Below, piece after piece: positions 43,715 to 53,470 of a DNA stretch of 64,000 nt. Made by a program: the position numbers and the translations under genes. The notes beneath the pieces were generated by a model. It did no database searches. It was not told the origin of the DNA and saw only the letters and a program-made list of their open reading frames with translations. Source of the DNA: Acidobacteriota bacterium (GTDB lineage Bacteria > Acidobacteriota > JAAYUB01); NCBI GenBank assembly GCA_012517875.1, contig JAAYUB010000077.1, positions 1-64,000 of the forward strand, written 5' to 3'. The stretch's first letter is position 1; the number at the start of each line of letters is the position of its first letter.

Positions 43715-46700
43715 CTAGAAGATGAACTTCATGCCGAACTGGATCTGGCGGGAGGCCACCGTGGTGTAGCTCTTGCCAAGATTCGAGCTGGTCAGGTTGG
43801 TATTGGGATTGTTGAAATTGGTGTGGTTGAACAGGTTGAACGCCTCGGCCCGGAACTGCAGCTTGGAGCCCTCCGCGGTGAACCACGGCAGCTTGAAGTC
43901 CTTAAACATGGAGAAATCGACGTTCCAGAAACCGGGACCGCGGAACTTGCCGCGGTAGTAATCACCCACCGGGTTGTACAGGTTGATCACGCTGGAGGCC
44001 CAGGAGAAGTTGGCCGCGGTGGGGCCGACGATGTTGTTGGCGATGTCGGTGCTCACCTCGTACGTGACCACATTGGGTCGGGACGGGGCGCGGTTGTTGG
44101 TGTAGCCGGTGCCCAGGGTGTCGCGCGGGACTTTGTAGTCCAGCGGGAAGCCGCTGTTGGCCTGGATGATCCCGTTGATCTGCCAGCCGCCGATCAGCTC
44201 GGCCAGCCAACCTTCCGTGGTGCCGCCCAGCCACTTGCCGGGACCGAAGGGGAGTTCGTAGATGAAATTGCCGCTGAAAATGTGGCGCACGTCGAAGGCG
44301 GCGTACCCGCGGTCGTAGTCCAGATTGTACCAGTCGGATGCGAACGGGCTGGAGTTGCCCAACGACCACACGGACTCGGAGTTGTTGTCGAAGGCGGCGG
44401 ACCAGGTGTAGTTGGCTTGGAACTGGAGGCCGTCCTGAAAGCGATGGCTATACGAGCTCTGGAGGGAGTGGTAATTGGAGTGCCCATACGAATCGATGTT
44501 GTGCACCCGGATGAACTGGGAGTTCATCCCGCTGTAGTAGCGCACGAACCACGGGATGGCGGTGGAACCGAGGCCATTGTCAACCATGCCCTGGATGGTC
44601 GCTTCGGACGGGTGCGGCATCTGGTTCGGGTTGTTCCGGACGTACAGGTGGACGCCTGCGGAACCGGCATAGGTGAGGTTCAGGATGTTGCCGGGCCAGA
44701 TCTCTCGCTGGGCCGACAGGTTCCAGGTCTGGATGTATGGCGTCTTGAGTTCGTTGTTGAAGAGCACCATCTCGTAGAAGGATTCGGGAGCGAGGTGAAG
44801 GGTGACTTCCGGCAGGGCGATGCCGTTGCCATAGTAGCCGACGTTGTTGGGGTAGACGCCGTCGTAGCCGCCGCCGGGCTGGGCGCTGAGGAAGTTCTCC
44901 ACACCGAACGGCAGCTGGGCGGCGTTCCAGGTGAGCAGGTTGCCGAACATGCGGTCGAAGCTGATGCCGTAGCCGCCGCGGATGGCGGTCTTGCCGTCGC
45001 CGAACGGATCCCACGAGAAGCCGATCCGGGGCGCGAAGTTGTGGGCTTCGGCCTCGTACAAGTCGTTGCCGGTGTCGGGGCCGCACAGGATGATGTCCGT
45101 CCCGTTGCCCACCCACTCGGAGACCACCAGGTTCCACCACTCGCCGCCTTCCCAGTTGGCCGGATCAAAGAAGTTGTTCTGGTTCACGATCCGATAGCCC
45201 TGGGAGTACGGGTTGATGATGGTGGAGGCCAGGTTGTTCACCTCGTAGGCCGCCGGCTTGTACTCGTAGCGCAGACCGAGGTTGAGGGTGAAGTTGGGGA
45301 ACACCTTCCAGTCGTCCTGGACGAAGAAGTCGAACTCCTTCTGCCGCCAGCCGCGCCAGTCGGAGATGTCGCGCGAGAATACCGTGCCGTCGGAGTAGAC
45401 GCCGTGGTCCACGTTGTCCACGATGCCGGCGCGCATGTTCTCGACGGTGTCACCGCCGTTGAACGCGCCGTCAAAGAAGGCGGTGGGGGTCATGCCGAAC
45501 CCGGAACCGCCGTTGTTCTGGTTCCAGCGCAGATCGGCGCCGAACTTGACGTTGTGGGTGCCCAGGGTCCAAGTGACGATGTCCTTGACCTGGTAGGTGT
45601 TGAGGGGCGAATCTTCGTCCCCATAGCCCCACGGCCCGCCGAAGTCGGTGAAGTAGCGGGTGGGATCCTGGAGGTAGCCGCCGAAGTTCAGGTCGATGTC
45701 CGTCCACTGGCGGGTCCAGGTGTTGGCGGCGCGGGTGTACCCAAGCTTCAGGGAGTTGACCATGGTGGGATTCACGATGTAGGTCCACTCGGCACCAAAG
45801 GTCTGGGCCGTGCCGGAGTACTCCCGTGTGTTCTGGAACGTGGGCAGATAGCCGCCTGCAGGCGCAGTGGTGTACGGGTCGGTGCCGGTGTTGCGGACGT
45901 AGCGGAAGGAAAAGGCGTGGGCCTCGTTGAAGTTGTAGTCCACCTTGGCCACGTACTGCTCGAAGTTCTGCGGCTCGGCGTGCGACCAGACATAGCGGCC
46001 GCTGATGTCGGTTTCCTGGTCGCTGTTGGGCATCGGGTAATAGGTGTTGAAGATCTGGGCGATGGCGGGATTGGTGATCGAGTCCCGGAATGCCTGGTAC
46101 GGGGTGAAGCCGGTGACCACCGTCATCTGGCGGACGCGCAGCAGCTCGGTGTTGAAGAAAAAGAACAGCTTGTCCTTGATAATGGGACCGCCGATGGAGG
46201 CGCCGTACTGGTGACGCTTGTAGTCGCCCTTTTCCAGACCGTCGCGGTTTTCCTCCCAGAGCGCCGCGTCCAGGTTTTCGGCGCGCAGGAAGTAGAAGGC
46301 TGCGCCGTGGTACTCGTTGGTGCCGCTCTTGGTCACCAGGTCGATGACCGCGCCGCCGGCGCGGCCGTATTCGGCCGACGGGTTGGAGGTGACCACGCGG
46401 AACTCCGAGGTGGCATCCACGTTCACGTCCACGGTGGAGCCGACGGTCTGGGTGTAGTTGTTGTCGATGCCGTCGATCTGGTAGTTGTTGCCGCGCTCGC
46501 GGCCGCCGTTGGCGGAGGCATAGCCGGACTGCCCCTGGATGACGCCGGGGGTCAGGTAGATCAGGTTCAGCGGATTGCGTCCGTTGAGCGGCAGGTCCAG
46601 AATGCGCTTCTCGTCGATGATGGTGTCGAGCTGGGAAGTGGTGGTCTCCACCTGCTCCACCTCGGCCCGGACCTCGACTTCCGTGGTCACTTCGGATACG

Positions 46701-47020
46701 CTCATGATCAGGGGGAAGTTGAGGCGCTCACCGACGGACAACTTGATACCGGTGACCTTCACCGGCTGGAAACCTTCCAGATCCGCCTTGACCTCGTAGT
46801 TGCCGACGCGCAGGTTGTTGAAGGCGTAATACCCGCTGTCATCGGAAAGGGTCTCCCGGGTCTGGCCGGTGTCGGTGCTGGTCAGGATCACGGTGACGCC
46901 GGGGATGACCCCGCCCGTGTTGTCCTTGACCACACCTTCGATGGCCTGGTCCGCGAACACGCCCACGGTCAGGCAGACCGCGAGGAACGCGAAGGCCAGC
47001 ATTCTGTGGGTGCGGGACAT
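43715..47020 (-). CDS. TonB-dependent receptor, Oar-like, with carboxypeptidase-regulatory-like domain
   Basis: A 1101-residue outer-membrane protein. A signal peptide spans 1-23 (MLAFAFLAVCLTVGVFA). Residues 26-105 form a carboxypeptidase-regulatory-like beta sandwich (AIEGVVKDNTGGVIPGVTVILTS). The plug follows, with LDLPLNGRNPLNLIYLTPGV near 142 and NYQIDGIDNNYTQ near 178. The barrel runs to the end, closing with the aromatic strand RQIQFGMKFIF. This is the type of large receptor expanded in Acidobacteriota, probably importing plant or microbial polymers. AAGGAGG lies 5 bases ahead of ATG 47020, and a terminator follows the stop. No SusD-like partner is adjacent. Confidence 0.93.
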   Translation of the reverse strand: MSRTHRMLAFAFLAVCLTVGVFADQAIEGVVKDNTGGVIPGVTVILTSTDTGQTRETLSDDSGYYAFNNLRVGNYEVKADLEGFQPVKVTGIKLSVGERLNFPLIMSVSEVTTEVEVRAEVEQVETTTSQLDTIIDEKRILDLPLNGRNPLNLIYLTPGVIQGQSGYASANGGRERGNNYQIDGIDNNYTQTVGSTVDVNVDATSEFRVVTSNPSAEYGRAGGAVIDLVTKSGTNEYHGAAFYFLRAENLDAALWEENRDGLEKGDYKRHQYGASIGGPIIKDKLFFFFNTELLRVRQMTVVTGFTPYQAFRDSITNPAIAQIFNTYYPMPNSDQETDISGRYVWSHAEPQNFEQYVAKVDYNFNEAHAFSFRYVRNTGTDPYTTAPAGGYLPTFQNTREYSGTAQTFGAEWTYIVNPTMVNSLKLGYTRAANTWTRQWTDIDLNFGGYLQDPTRYFTDFGGPWGYGDEDSPLNTYQVKDIVTWTLGTHNVKFGADLRWNQNNGGSGFGMTPTAFFDGAFNGGDTVENMRAGIVDNVDHGVYSDGTVFSRDISDWRGWRQKEFDFFVQDDWKVFPNFTLNLGLRYEYKPAAYEVNNLASTIINPYSQGYRIVNQNNFFDPANWEGGEWWNLVVSEWVGNGTDIILCGPDTGNDLYEAEAHNFAPRIGFSWDPFGDGKTAIRGGYGISFDRMFGNLLTWNAAQLPFGVENFLSAQPGGGYDGVYPNNVGYYGNGIALPEVTLHLAPESFYEMVLFNNELKTPYIQTWNLSAQREIWPGNILNLTYAGSAGVHLYVRNNPNQMPHPSEATIQGMVDNGLGSTAIPWFVRYYSGMNSQFIRVHNIDSYGHSNYHSLQSSYSHRFQDGLQFQANYTWSAAFDNNSESVWSLGNSSPFASDWYNLDYDRGYAAFDVRHIFSGNFIYELPFGPGKWLGGTTEGWLAELIGGWQINGIIQANSGFPLDYKVPRDTLGTGYTNNRAPSRPNVVTYEVSTDIANNIVGPTAANFSWASSVINLYNPVGDYYRGKFRGPGFWNVDFSMFKDFKLPWFTAEGSKLQFRAEAFNLFNHTNFNNPNTNLTSSNLGKSYTTVASRQIQFGMKFIF

Positions 47021-47561
47021 GCAAACCTCCTTGAGGGTAGAATTGGAAGCGGTCGCGGTCGCGCGAACAGCGAGGGCGGCGCCTGCCGGTGGGCGGCGCC
47101 GTGGTCGGTCAGAGGGGTTGATCCAAAATTTTGGTATCAAAGTCTTCCCCCGATACTCTGCCGGCCGATTTCGCCGGTTCGGAAACCCAGAGTCCGGCTT
47201 CCTACACCACATTATGCGGATCTGAAAAGGGTTATGAAAGGCGGTTGGGACGAACTGGACTCAATGCGAAACAGGACGCCGAGACGGATATTTGAAACGG
47301 ATTTGTGGGAAAGCCATGTTCAACTGATTGTTCACGTATTTATCGTTGATTTTGCGCATGATTCTTATTCTCAGAATATAATCTTGCAAATCACATACCA
47401 ATTATTGTTCTGCCCGATAATCGGCATAAATATAAATATTCATTGACATCTACGCTGCAACGGAGCCAAGGGGAGCCGCGCATGTCCAATTATTTGGTTA
47501 CATATTCCAATATATTGAATATTTTTGGCTGTTTATCCGGATGCGGCCGTCCGGTTCCGCT
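47021..47561. other. Intergenic region between TonB receptor and LytS-type kinase
   Basis: No firm gene. It contains the perfect palindrome CCAAAATTTTGG at 47123-47134, about 103 bp ahead of the receptor start, and an AT-rich section from about 47330 to 47530. A doubtful 54-codon frame begins at ATG 47482 and runs into the end of the kinase gene. Confidence 0.5.
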
Positions 47562-48704
47562 TCAAGACAACCGAGTCGGTTGGAGCGGCGTCAGGGGGAG
47601 GGCCAGACGGGTGATCCACCGCCCACGGGTCTCCGGTGCGGAATGAAACTCGAATCGGCCCGGATAGAGCTGCTCCAGCCGGCTGCGGGTGTTGCTCAAC
47701 CCGATGCCAGCCATCCCGGTGTCGGACTCCGCGTTTTCGGGCCCGTCATTGAGTATATCCACACGCAGGGCGCCGTCGGCGCACCAGATGTTCACCAAGA
47801 GCAGGCCCGGCTCGAGCCGCCGGGCGATTCCGTGGCGGACAGCGTTTTCCACCAGCGGCTGCAGGATCATGTGGGGTACGAGCACCGCCTGAGCCGTGGG
47901 ATCTACGTCCAACGTCAATCGCAGCTGATCCCGGAAGCGGATCTTCTGGATGTCCAGGTAGGCGGTCAGCAGTTCCACCTCCTTTTGGAGCGGGACCAGC
48001 GGGTCGGCTCCCCCCTCCAATACAAGGCGCAACATGTCGCTGAGGCGCGTGATCATCCGGTCGGCCCGGTCAATGTCATGGTGCATGAGCTCGGAAATGG
48101 AGTTGAGCGTGTTGAACAGGAAATGGGGTTGGAGCTGCATCTTCAGCGCCTGCAACCGCGCTTCGCTCAGGCTGGCCTCCAGTCTGATGGCCTGGCGCTC
48201 CCGCTCGCGGGAGAGCTGGTACTGAGTCCGGGCGTAGCCCAGCCCCAGCACCAGCAGGTATTCGAGCACCCACCCGTAGGCCTTGCCCGTGACATTGAGA
48301 TGGAGTTGCTTCCAGAACGGCGGCAACGGCGTGATTTCATACGCATACCAGCGCGCCGTCGCGGAGTAGGCGGCGCCGAACGCTTCGCCCGCCATTCGGT
48401 CAAGTCCCAGGAACACGGACTCCTTGATCACCATCCCCGCGATGCCGGCCAGGAGGATGGCGAGCAGGGCCAGGGGCCAGCTGCGCCGTCGGATGGGGAG
48501 CCGCCGGATCATCCAGAGTATGGGCGGGATCATCACGCCCAGCGCATACCAGTTCAGGCAAGCCGTGACGAATATCTGCGTCGGAGACAGATGGCTGGCC
48601 AGTTCGCCGCCGGCCGTGAGCACGGTGTACATGGCCGGGATCAGGGTCAGCCCCAGAATCACCAGAAGCCACCGGCTGATGTGCCGCCACACCTGATTGT
48701 CCAC
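47562..48704 (-). CDS. LytS/YehU-type sensor histidine kinase
   Basis: A 380-residue membrane kinase of the His_kinase family. About four hydrophobic segments lie in residues 10-160. A short coiled coil then leads to LKMQLQPHFLFNTLNSISEL near 192, the phospho-acceptor His region. HMILQPLVENAVRHGI near 275 is the N box, and GMAGIGLSNTRSRLEQLYPG near 334 is the nucleotide-binding lid. Such kinases normally pair with a LytTR response regulator, but none lies adjacent. The start is GTG 48704. It lies divergent from the DUF4846 gene. Confidence 0.88.
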   Translation of the reverse strand: MDNQVWRHISRWLLVILGLTLIPAMYTVLTAGGELASHLSPTQIFVTACLNWYALGVMIPPILWMIRRLPIRRRSWPLALLAILLAGIAGMVIKESVFLGLDRMAGEAFGAAYSATARWYAYEITPLPPFWKQLHLNVTGKAYGWVLEYLLVLGLGYARTQYQLSRERERQAIRLEASLSEARLQALKMQLQPHFLFNTLNSISELMHHDIDRADRMITRLSDMLRLVLEGGADPLVPLQKEVELLTAYLDIQKIRFRDQLRLTLDVDPTAQAVLVPHMILQPLVENAVRHGIARRLEPGLLLVNIWCADGALRVDILNDGPENAESDTGMAGIGLSNTRSRLEQLYPGRFEFHSAPETRGRWITRLALPLTPLQPTRLS

Positions 48705-48925
48705 GATAGTCTACCCCGCTCCGGCCCGGCTGGAGCCGCATCTTCCCGTCGGCCCCGGTGTCCGGGCGCGGTCCGAATGGAATGCCCGTATCTACGAGCC
48801 CGCGGAGTGATTTGTTGCGGCACCGATTGCTGATGGACGGCCGCCACACCTGCTTCACCTTGCCAGAGGAAGGGGTTCCCGCCTACAATGATCCGGTATT
48901 GAGAATCGGCTTTCCCGGAGGAATC

Positions 48926-49792
48926 ATGCGGCCGTGGATCGCTATCGGCGCGATCCTGCTCGGCATGTGGGCAGCCGCCCAGGCACCCGCCGGGGAGCGC
49001 GCCTATCCGTGGCTCCCCAACGACCTGACGGCACACGCCTTGCGGCAGCGCATCCCGCCGCCGCCCGGCTTCGTCCGGGACGACCCGGCGGCGGGCTCGT
49101 TCGCCCGGTGGCTGCAGCGCCTCCCCCTGAAGCCTGGCCGGCCGCCGGTGCGTTACTGGGACGGCACGCTCGTGCCGGTCCAGGACGGGCACTGCGCCGT
49201 GCTGGAACTGGACATCGGGCGCCGCGACCTGCTCCAGTGCGCCGACGCGGCCATCCGGCTGCGGGCGGAGTTCCTGTACGCCGCCGGCCGCGCCGACGCC
49301 GTCGCGTTCCGCTTCACCAGCGGCCATGAGGCGGCCTGGCGGCAGTGGCAGGCGGGGGAACGGCCCCGGGTGTCCGGCAACCGGGTGAACTGGATCGCCT
49401 CCGCCGCGCCGGTCGCTTCCTACGCCTCGTTCCAGCGGTACCTCCGGACGGTGTTCGCCTACGCCGGCTCCTACTCGCTGGCGCGCGATCTGCCCCGTCC
49501 CGCCGCCGACCGCGAGATGCGCGGCGGCGACCTGCTGATCATCGCCGGGTTCCCGGGCCACGTCATGATCGTCGTCGATGCGGCGCGCCACCCGGAATCC
49601 GGCCGGCGCGTCGTGTTGCTGGTCCAGGGGTACTACCCCGCTCAGGACGTGCACGTACTGGCCAACCCGGAACATCCCGACCTCGATCCCTGGTTCGAGC
49701 CCGCGTCCGACGGCACTGTGACGGCCGCCGGCTGGACGTTTTCAGCCGCCCGCCGCCACCTGTTCCCCGCCCTGGCCGATGAGCCGGAGTGA
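48926..49792 (+). CDS. DUF4846-like exported protein
   Basis: A 288-residue exported protein. A signal peptide covers 1-26 (WIAIGAILLGMWAAAQAPAG). AYPWLPNDLTAHALRQRIPPPPGF near 30-53 and VRYWDGTLVPVQDGHCAVLELDIG near 75-98 match the DUF4846 family. Later segments, ADAVAFRFTSGHEAAW and GGDLLIIAGFPGHVMIVVDAA, fit too. The function of the family is not known. ATG 48926 was chosen because GGAGG sits 4 bases ahead and the product begins with a hydrophobic leader; the open frame extends upstream to 48758. The M32 peptidase gene follows 66 bp later. Confidence 0.78.
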   Translation: MRPWIAIGAILLGMWAAAQAPAGERAYPWLPNDLTAHALRQRIPPPPGFVRDDPAAGSFARWLQRLPLKPGRPPVRYWDGTLVPVQDGHCAVLELDIGRRDLLQCADAAIRLRAEFLYAAGRADAVAFRFTSGHEAAWRQWQAGERPRVSGNRVNWIASAAPVASYASFQRYLRTVFAYAGSYSLARDLPRPAADREMRGGDLLIIAGFPGHVMIVVDAARHPESGRRVVLLVQGYYPAQDVHVLANPEHPDLDPWFEPASDGTVTAAGWTFSAARRHLFPALADEPE

Positions 49793-49858
49793 TGCCGCGC
49801 GCCCGCTGAGACGCCAACCCAACCCCGCCGGTCCCCGTGGGCCGGCCCCGGAGGCCCG

Positions 49859-51358
49859 ATGACTCGCACCGCCTACGCCGAATTCCTGGACCGCATCCGC
49901 GAGATCCACGACCTGCACCAGATTGACGGCTGGCTCCAGTGGGACCAGCAAGTCACCATGCCCGCCGGCGGCTCCGGCGACCGGGCCGCCCAGATGGCCA
50001 CCCTGTCGGGCCTGATCCACGAACGGTTCACCGATCCGCGGCTGGGAGAGCTGCTGGATTGCCTGGCGGACGCCCCGGGGCTGGACGCCGCTCAAAGCGC
50101 CAACGTGCGGGAAACCCGCCGGGACCGCGACCGCGCCGTCCGCGTGCCGCCCGCCCTGGTGCAGGCCTTCGCCAAGGCCAAGGCGCAGGCGTTCGACGTC
50201 TGGCAGGCCGCGCGGCCGGCCGACGACTTCCGCTCGTTCGCCCCCCACCTGGACGAACTGGTGCGAATGGCCCGCGAGATGGCGGCGCACATCGGCTACG
50301 CCGACGAGCCGTACGACGCGCTGCTGGATGAGTACGAACCGGGGATGACCGCGGCGGCGGTTCAGGCCGTGTTCGAGCCGCTGGGCATCGAACTGCGCGG
50401 GATCATCGACCGTTTGGACGGGACCCCGAGGCCGCGGACGGACTTCCTGGAGCGGACCTACGACCCTGCCCGCCAGCAGGCGTTCTGCCGCGCGCTGATC
50501 GCCGATCTCGGCTACGATCTGGAGCGAGGCCGGCTCGACGAGTCGTCCCACCCGTTCACCATCGGCAACGCCGACGATGTGCGGATCACCGTGCGGTACA
50601 ACCCACGCTACCTGCCGGCGGCTCTCTTCGCCGCCATTCACGAGACCGGGCACGCGCTCTACGAGCAGGGGGTGGACCCGGCGCATCGACGCACGCCCAT
50701 GGGCAACGCCGTGTCCCTGGGCATCCACGAGAGCCAGAGCCGGCTATGGGAGAACATGATCGGACGGTCGCCCGAGTTCTGGGGCCACTACTTCCCCCGC
50801 CTGCAGGCGCTGTTCCCCGACGAGCTGACGGATGTCTCCACAGAGGAATTCGTCCGGGCGGTCAATGTGGTGCGGCCGTCACTGGTGCGCGTCGAGGCCG
50901 ACGAGGTCACCTATTCGCTGCACGTCCTGCTGCGCTTCGAAATCGAGCGGGCCCTCGTCAACGGCGCCGTCGGCACCGGCGAGTTGCCGGAGCTGTGGCG
51001 CGAGCGGATGCGCCACTACCTGGGCCTGGCGCCGGAGACGGATCGCGACGGTGTGTTGCAGGACATTCACTGGTCCATCGGCTCCTTCGGCTACTTCCCC
51101 ACCTACGCCATGGGCAACCTGTACGCCGCCCAGCTCCGCGACGCCATGCTCCGCGAGATTCCCGATCTCATGGCCCAGGTGGGCCGGGGTCGTTTTCAGG
51201 CGCCGCTGGCGTGGCTGCGGGAGCGCGTGCACCGGCAGGGGCGGCTCCACCCGGCGCCGGAGCTCATCCGTCGCGCCACCGGCGCCCCGCCCGATGCGGC
51301 CCACTTCATCCGCTACATCCGGGAAAAATACGGCGCGCTGTACGGCCGGACTCTCTGA
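49859..51358 (+). CDS. M32 family carboxypeptidase (Taq type)
   Basis: A 499-residue zinc carboxypeptidase. LFAAIHETGHALYEQGVDP near residue 259 holds the HExxH zinc site, GNAVSLGIHESQSRLWENMIG near 281 supplies the downstream Glu, and VEADEVTYSLHVLLRFEIE near 346 is the third family block. Both the start (YAEFLDRIREIHDL) and the end (FIRYIREKYGALYGRTL) fit M32. It removes C-terminal residues from peptides in the cytoplasm, as there is no signal peptide. The peptidase gene that follows starts 118 bp later. Confidence 0.95.
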   Translation: MTRTAYAEFLDRIREIHDLHQIDGWLQWDQQVTMPAGGSGDRAAQMATLSGLIHERFTDPRLGELLDCLADAPGLDAAQSANVRETRRDRDRAVRVPPALVQAFAKAKAQAFDVWQAARPADDFRSFAPHLDELVRMAREMAAHIGYADEPYDALLDEYEPGMTAAAVQAVFEPLGIELRGIIDRLDGTPRPRTDFLERTYDPARQQAFCRALIADLGYDLERGRLDESSHPFTIGNADDVRITVRYNPRYLPAALFAAIHETGHALYEQGVDPAHRRTPMGNAVSLGIHESQSRLWENMIGRSPEFWGHYFPRLQALFPDELTDVSTEEFVRAVNVVRPSLVRVEADEVTYSLHVLLRFEIERALVNGAVGTGELPELWRERMRHYLGLAPETDRDGVLQDIHWSIGSFGYFPTYAMGNLYAAQLRDAMLREIPDLMAQVGRGRFQAPLAWLRERVHRQGRLHPAPELIRRATGAPPDAAHFIRYIREKYGALYGRTL

Positions 51359-51476
51359 TCCGGATCGCCGCCCGCGTGGCCGCACCGCCGGCACGAGGAA
51401 CCCGGCAGAATCGAGCTTCCCCTCAGCCGGTTCGTATAGTAGGATTCTGTTTTCATCTTTTCGGCAAGGAGAATCC

Positions 51477-53405
51477 ATGATGTTTGCGCGTCTCGTCACC
51501 AGAACCGTCATGGTCCTGCTGGCCGCACTCGCCGCAGCGGGCATGGCGGCGGCGGTCGGGCCGGACATTCCCGATTACTCGGCGACGCCCCGCGACCAAG
51601 TGCCCGAAGCTTACAAATGGCGCGTCGAGGACATCTACCCCGACCTGGCCGCTTGGGAGGCGGAAAAGCAGGCCGTGATCGGCATGACTGGCGAGCTGGA
51701 CGCCCGGGCCAAGGACTGGACCACGTCGGCCGACCGGATGTACGCCTTCGTCGACTGGCTCAGCGGCGTCCAGCAGCGCGCCATGCGCCTGTTCATTTAC
51801 GCCAGCCTGCAGGGCGACGGCGATCTGTCCAATCCGCTTTACAAGAAGATGCAGGGCGAGCTGCAGATGCTGTTCGTGAACTTCCAGTCCAAGCTCGGCT
51901 TCATGAATCCCGACATCCTGAAGCTCGGCCAGGAGACGATCGACGCCTACGTCAAGGCCGAACCGCGGCTGGCTCCCTGGAAGGTGGGCTTCGACCGGGT
52001 GCTCCGCGAAAAAGACCACATCCTCCCTGCCGAGCAGCAGCGGTTGGTGTCGCTTACCGGCATGTTCGCCGGTGCGCCGAGTCAGGCGTCCACCATGCTC
52101 AACGATCTGGACATCCCCCGGCCGGAGATCACCCTATCCGACGGCACGAAGGTCGTGCTCAACCAGGCCAACTACCAGAAGTATCGCGCCTCGGCCAACG
52201 CGGCCGACCGCCGGCTGGTGATGGCAGCCTACTGGAACAACCAGAAGCAATACGCCAACACCTTCGCCGTGCTCCAGGACGCGGCCATCAAGCAGCACCT
52301 GTACCGCGCCCGGGTGAACAACTACAGCGACTGCCTCACCGCCGCCCTGTTCGGCAACGACATCAGTCCGGCGGTCTACCATAACCTGATCCAGACCGTC
52401 CGCGAGAACCTGGCGCCGCTGCACCGCTACCTGCGCCTGCGCCAGAAGCTGCTGGGGCTCCCCGAGATGAAGTACGGGGACGTCTACGCCTCGGCCGCCA
52501 AGTCCGTGGAGAAGCGCTACACTTTCGACGAGGCGCGCCGGCTCGTCCAAGCCGCCATGCGACCCCTCGGCCCCGACTACGCGACCGCTCTGGCCAAGGC
52601 GTTTGACGACCGCTGGATCGACATCTATCCAAACAAGGGCAAGGAGTCGGGCGCCTACTCCTCCGGGGTCTACGGCGTGCACCCGTACGTCAAGATGAAC
52701 TACGACGGCTCCTACAGCGACGTATCCACGCTGGCCCACGAGCTGGGTCACGCCATGCACTCGTACTTTTCGAACAAGACTCAGCCCCTTCCCACGTCCC
52801 AGTACCCCATCTTCCTTGCGGAGATCGCCAGCACCTTCAACGAGAACATGCTCATGCACGAGCTGCTCAAGTCGGAAACCGACGACGCGTTGAAGCTCTT
52901 CCTGCTGGACGGCTACATGGAGCGCTTCCGCGCCACACTCTACCGCCAGACGCTGTTCGCCGAGTTCGAGCTGGCGATGCACCAGCACGTGGAAAAGGGA
53001 CAGACCCTCACGCCCGATTGGCTGAACGCGAAGTACCTCGAGCTCACCCGCGCCTACTACGGCCACGACCAGGGGGTGTTGGATGTGGAGGACTACATCC
53101 AGTACGAGTGGTCGGGTATCCCGCACTTCTACATGAACTACTACGTCTTCCAGTATAGCACCGGCATCGTGGCCTCGATGGCTCTGTCCGACCAGGTAAT
53201 GGCCGGCGGCCCGGCCGAGCAGCAACAGTATCTCACGTTCCTGCAGGCGGGCGGCAGCAAGTTCCCGCTGGACACGCTGCGCGACGCCGGCGTCGACATG
53301 TCCGACCCCGCGACGGTCCGAGCGGCCATGCGCCAGTTCGACGGGATGGTGAGCGAAATGGAGAAGATCGCGGCGCGGCTGGAGAACAGACAGGCCGGCC
53401 GATAA
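51477..53405 (+). CDS. pepF: Oligoendopeptidase F-like M3 peptidase with signal peptide
   Basis: A 642-residue zinc peptidase. An apparent signal peptide at 1-28 (TVMVLLAALAAAGMAAAVG) distinguishes it from the usual cytoplasmic PepF. The mature part has YKWRVEDIYPDLAAWEA near 46, the PepF_N region, and TLAHELGHAMHSYFSNKTQP near 418-437 with HExxH. LAEIASTFNENMLMHELL near 447-465 carries the third ligand Glu. AAGGAG is 5 bases ahead of ATG 51477; ATG 51480 follows directly. It would cleave oligopeptides in the periplasm. A perfect-stem terminator lies 30 bp beyond the stop. Confidence 0.93.
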   Translation: MMFARLVTRTVMVLLAALAAAGMAAAVGPDIPDYSATPRDQVPEAYKWRVEDIYPDLAAWEAEKQAVIGMTGELDARAKDWTTSADRMYAFVDWLSGVQQRAMRLFIYASLQGDGDLSNPLYKKMQGELQMLFVNFQSKLGFMNPDILKLGQETIDAYVKAEPRLAPWKVGFDRVLREKDHILPAEQQRLVSLTGMFAGAPSQASTMLNDLDIPRPEITLSDGTKVVLNQANYQKYRASANAADRRLVMAAYWNNQKQYANTFAVLQDAAIKQHLYRARVNNYSDCLTAALFGNDISPAVYHNLIQTVRENLAPLHRYLRLRQKLLGLPEMKYGDVYASAAKSVEKRYTFDEARRLVQAAMRPLGPDYATALAKAFDDRWIDIYPNKGKESGAYSSGVYGVHPYVKMNYDGSYSDVSTLAHELGHAMHSYFSNKTQPLPTSQYPIFLAEIASTFNENMLMHELLKSETDDALKLFLLDGYMERFRATLYRQTLFAEFELAMHQHVEKGQTLTPDWLNAKYLELTRAYYGHDQGVLDVEDYIQYEWSGIPHFYMNYYVFQYSTGIVASMALSDQVMAGGPAEQQQYLTFLQAGGSKFPLDTLRDAGVDMSDPATVRAAMRQFDGMVSEMEKIAARLENRQAGR

Positions 53406-53434
53406 GACTTCGAACGATCCCGCACGATGATCAT

Positions 53435-53470
53435 CGGCCGGATCCGCTGGATCCGGCCGATTGTTTATTC
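53435..53470 (+). terminator. Rho-independent terminator of pepF
   Basis: An 11-bp perfect stem (53435-53445 with 53449-53459) and a 3-nt loop are followed by ATTGTTTATT. It overlaps the last bases of the OmpA gene on the other strand. Confidence 0.88.

Noticed and set aside
43634-47446. A 1270-codon open frame on the plus strand
   Set aside because: It is the antisense shadow of the TonB receptor, whose domains, signal peptide, ribosome site and terminator are all on the minus strand. The plus-strand product has no recognisable domain and is made of repetitive Val/Gly/His-rich sequence.
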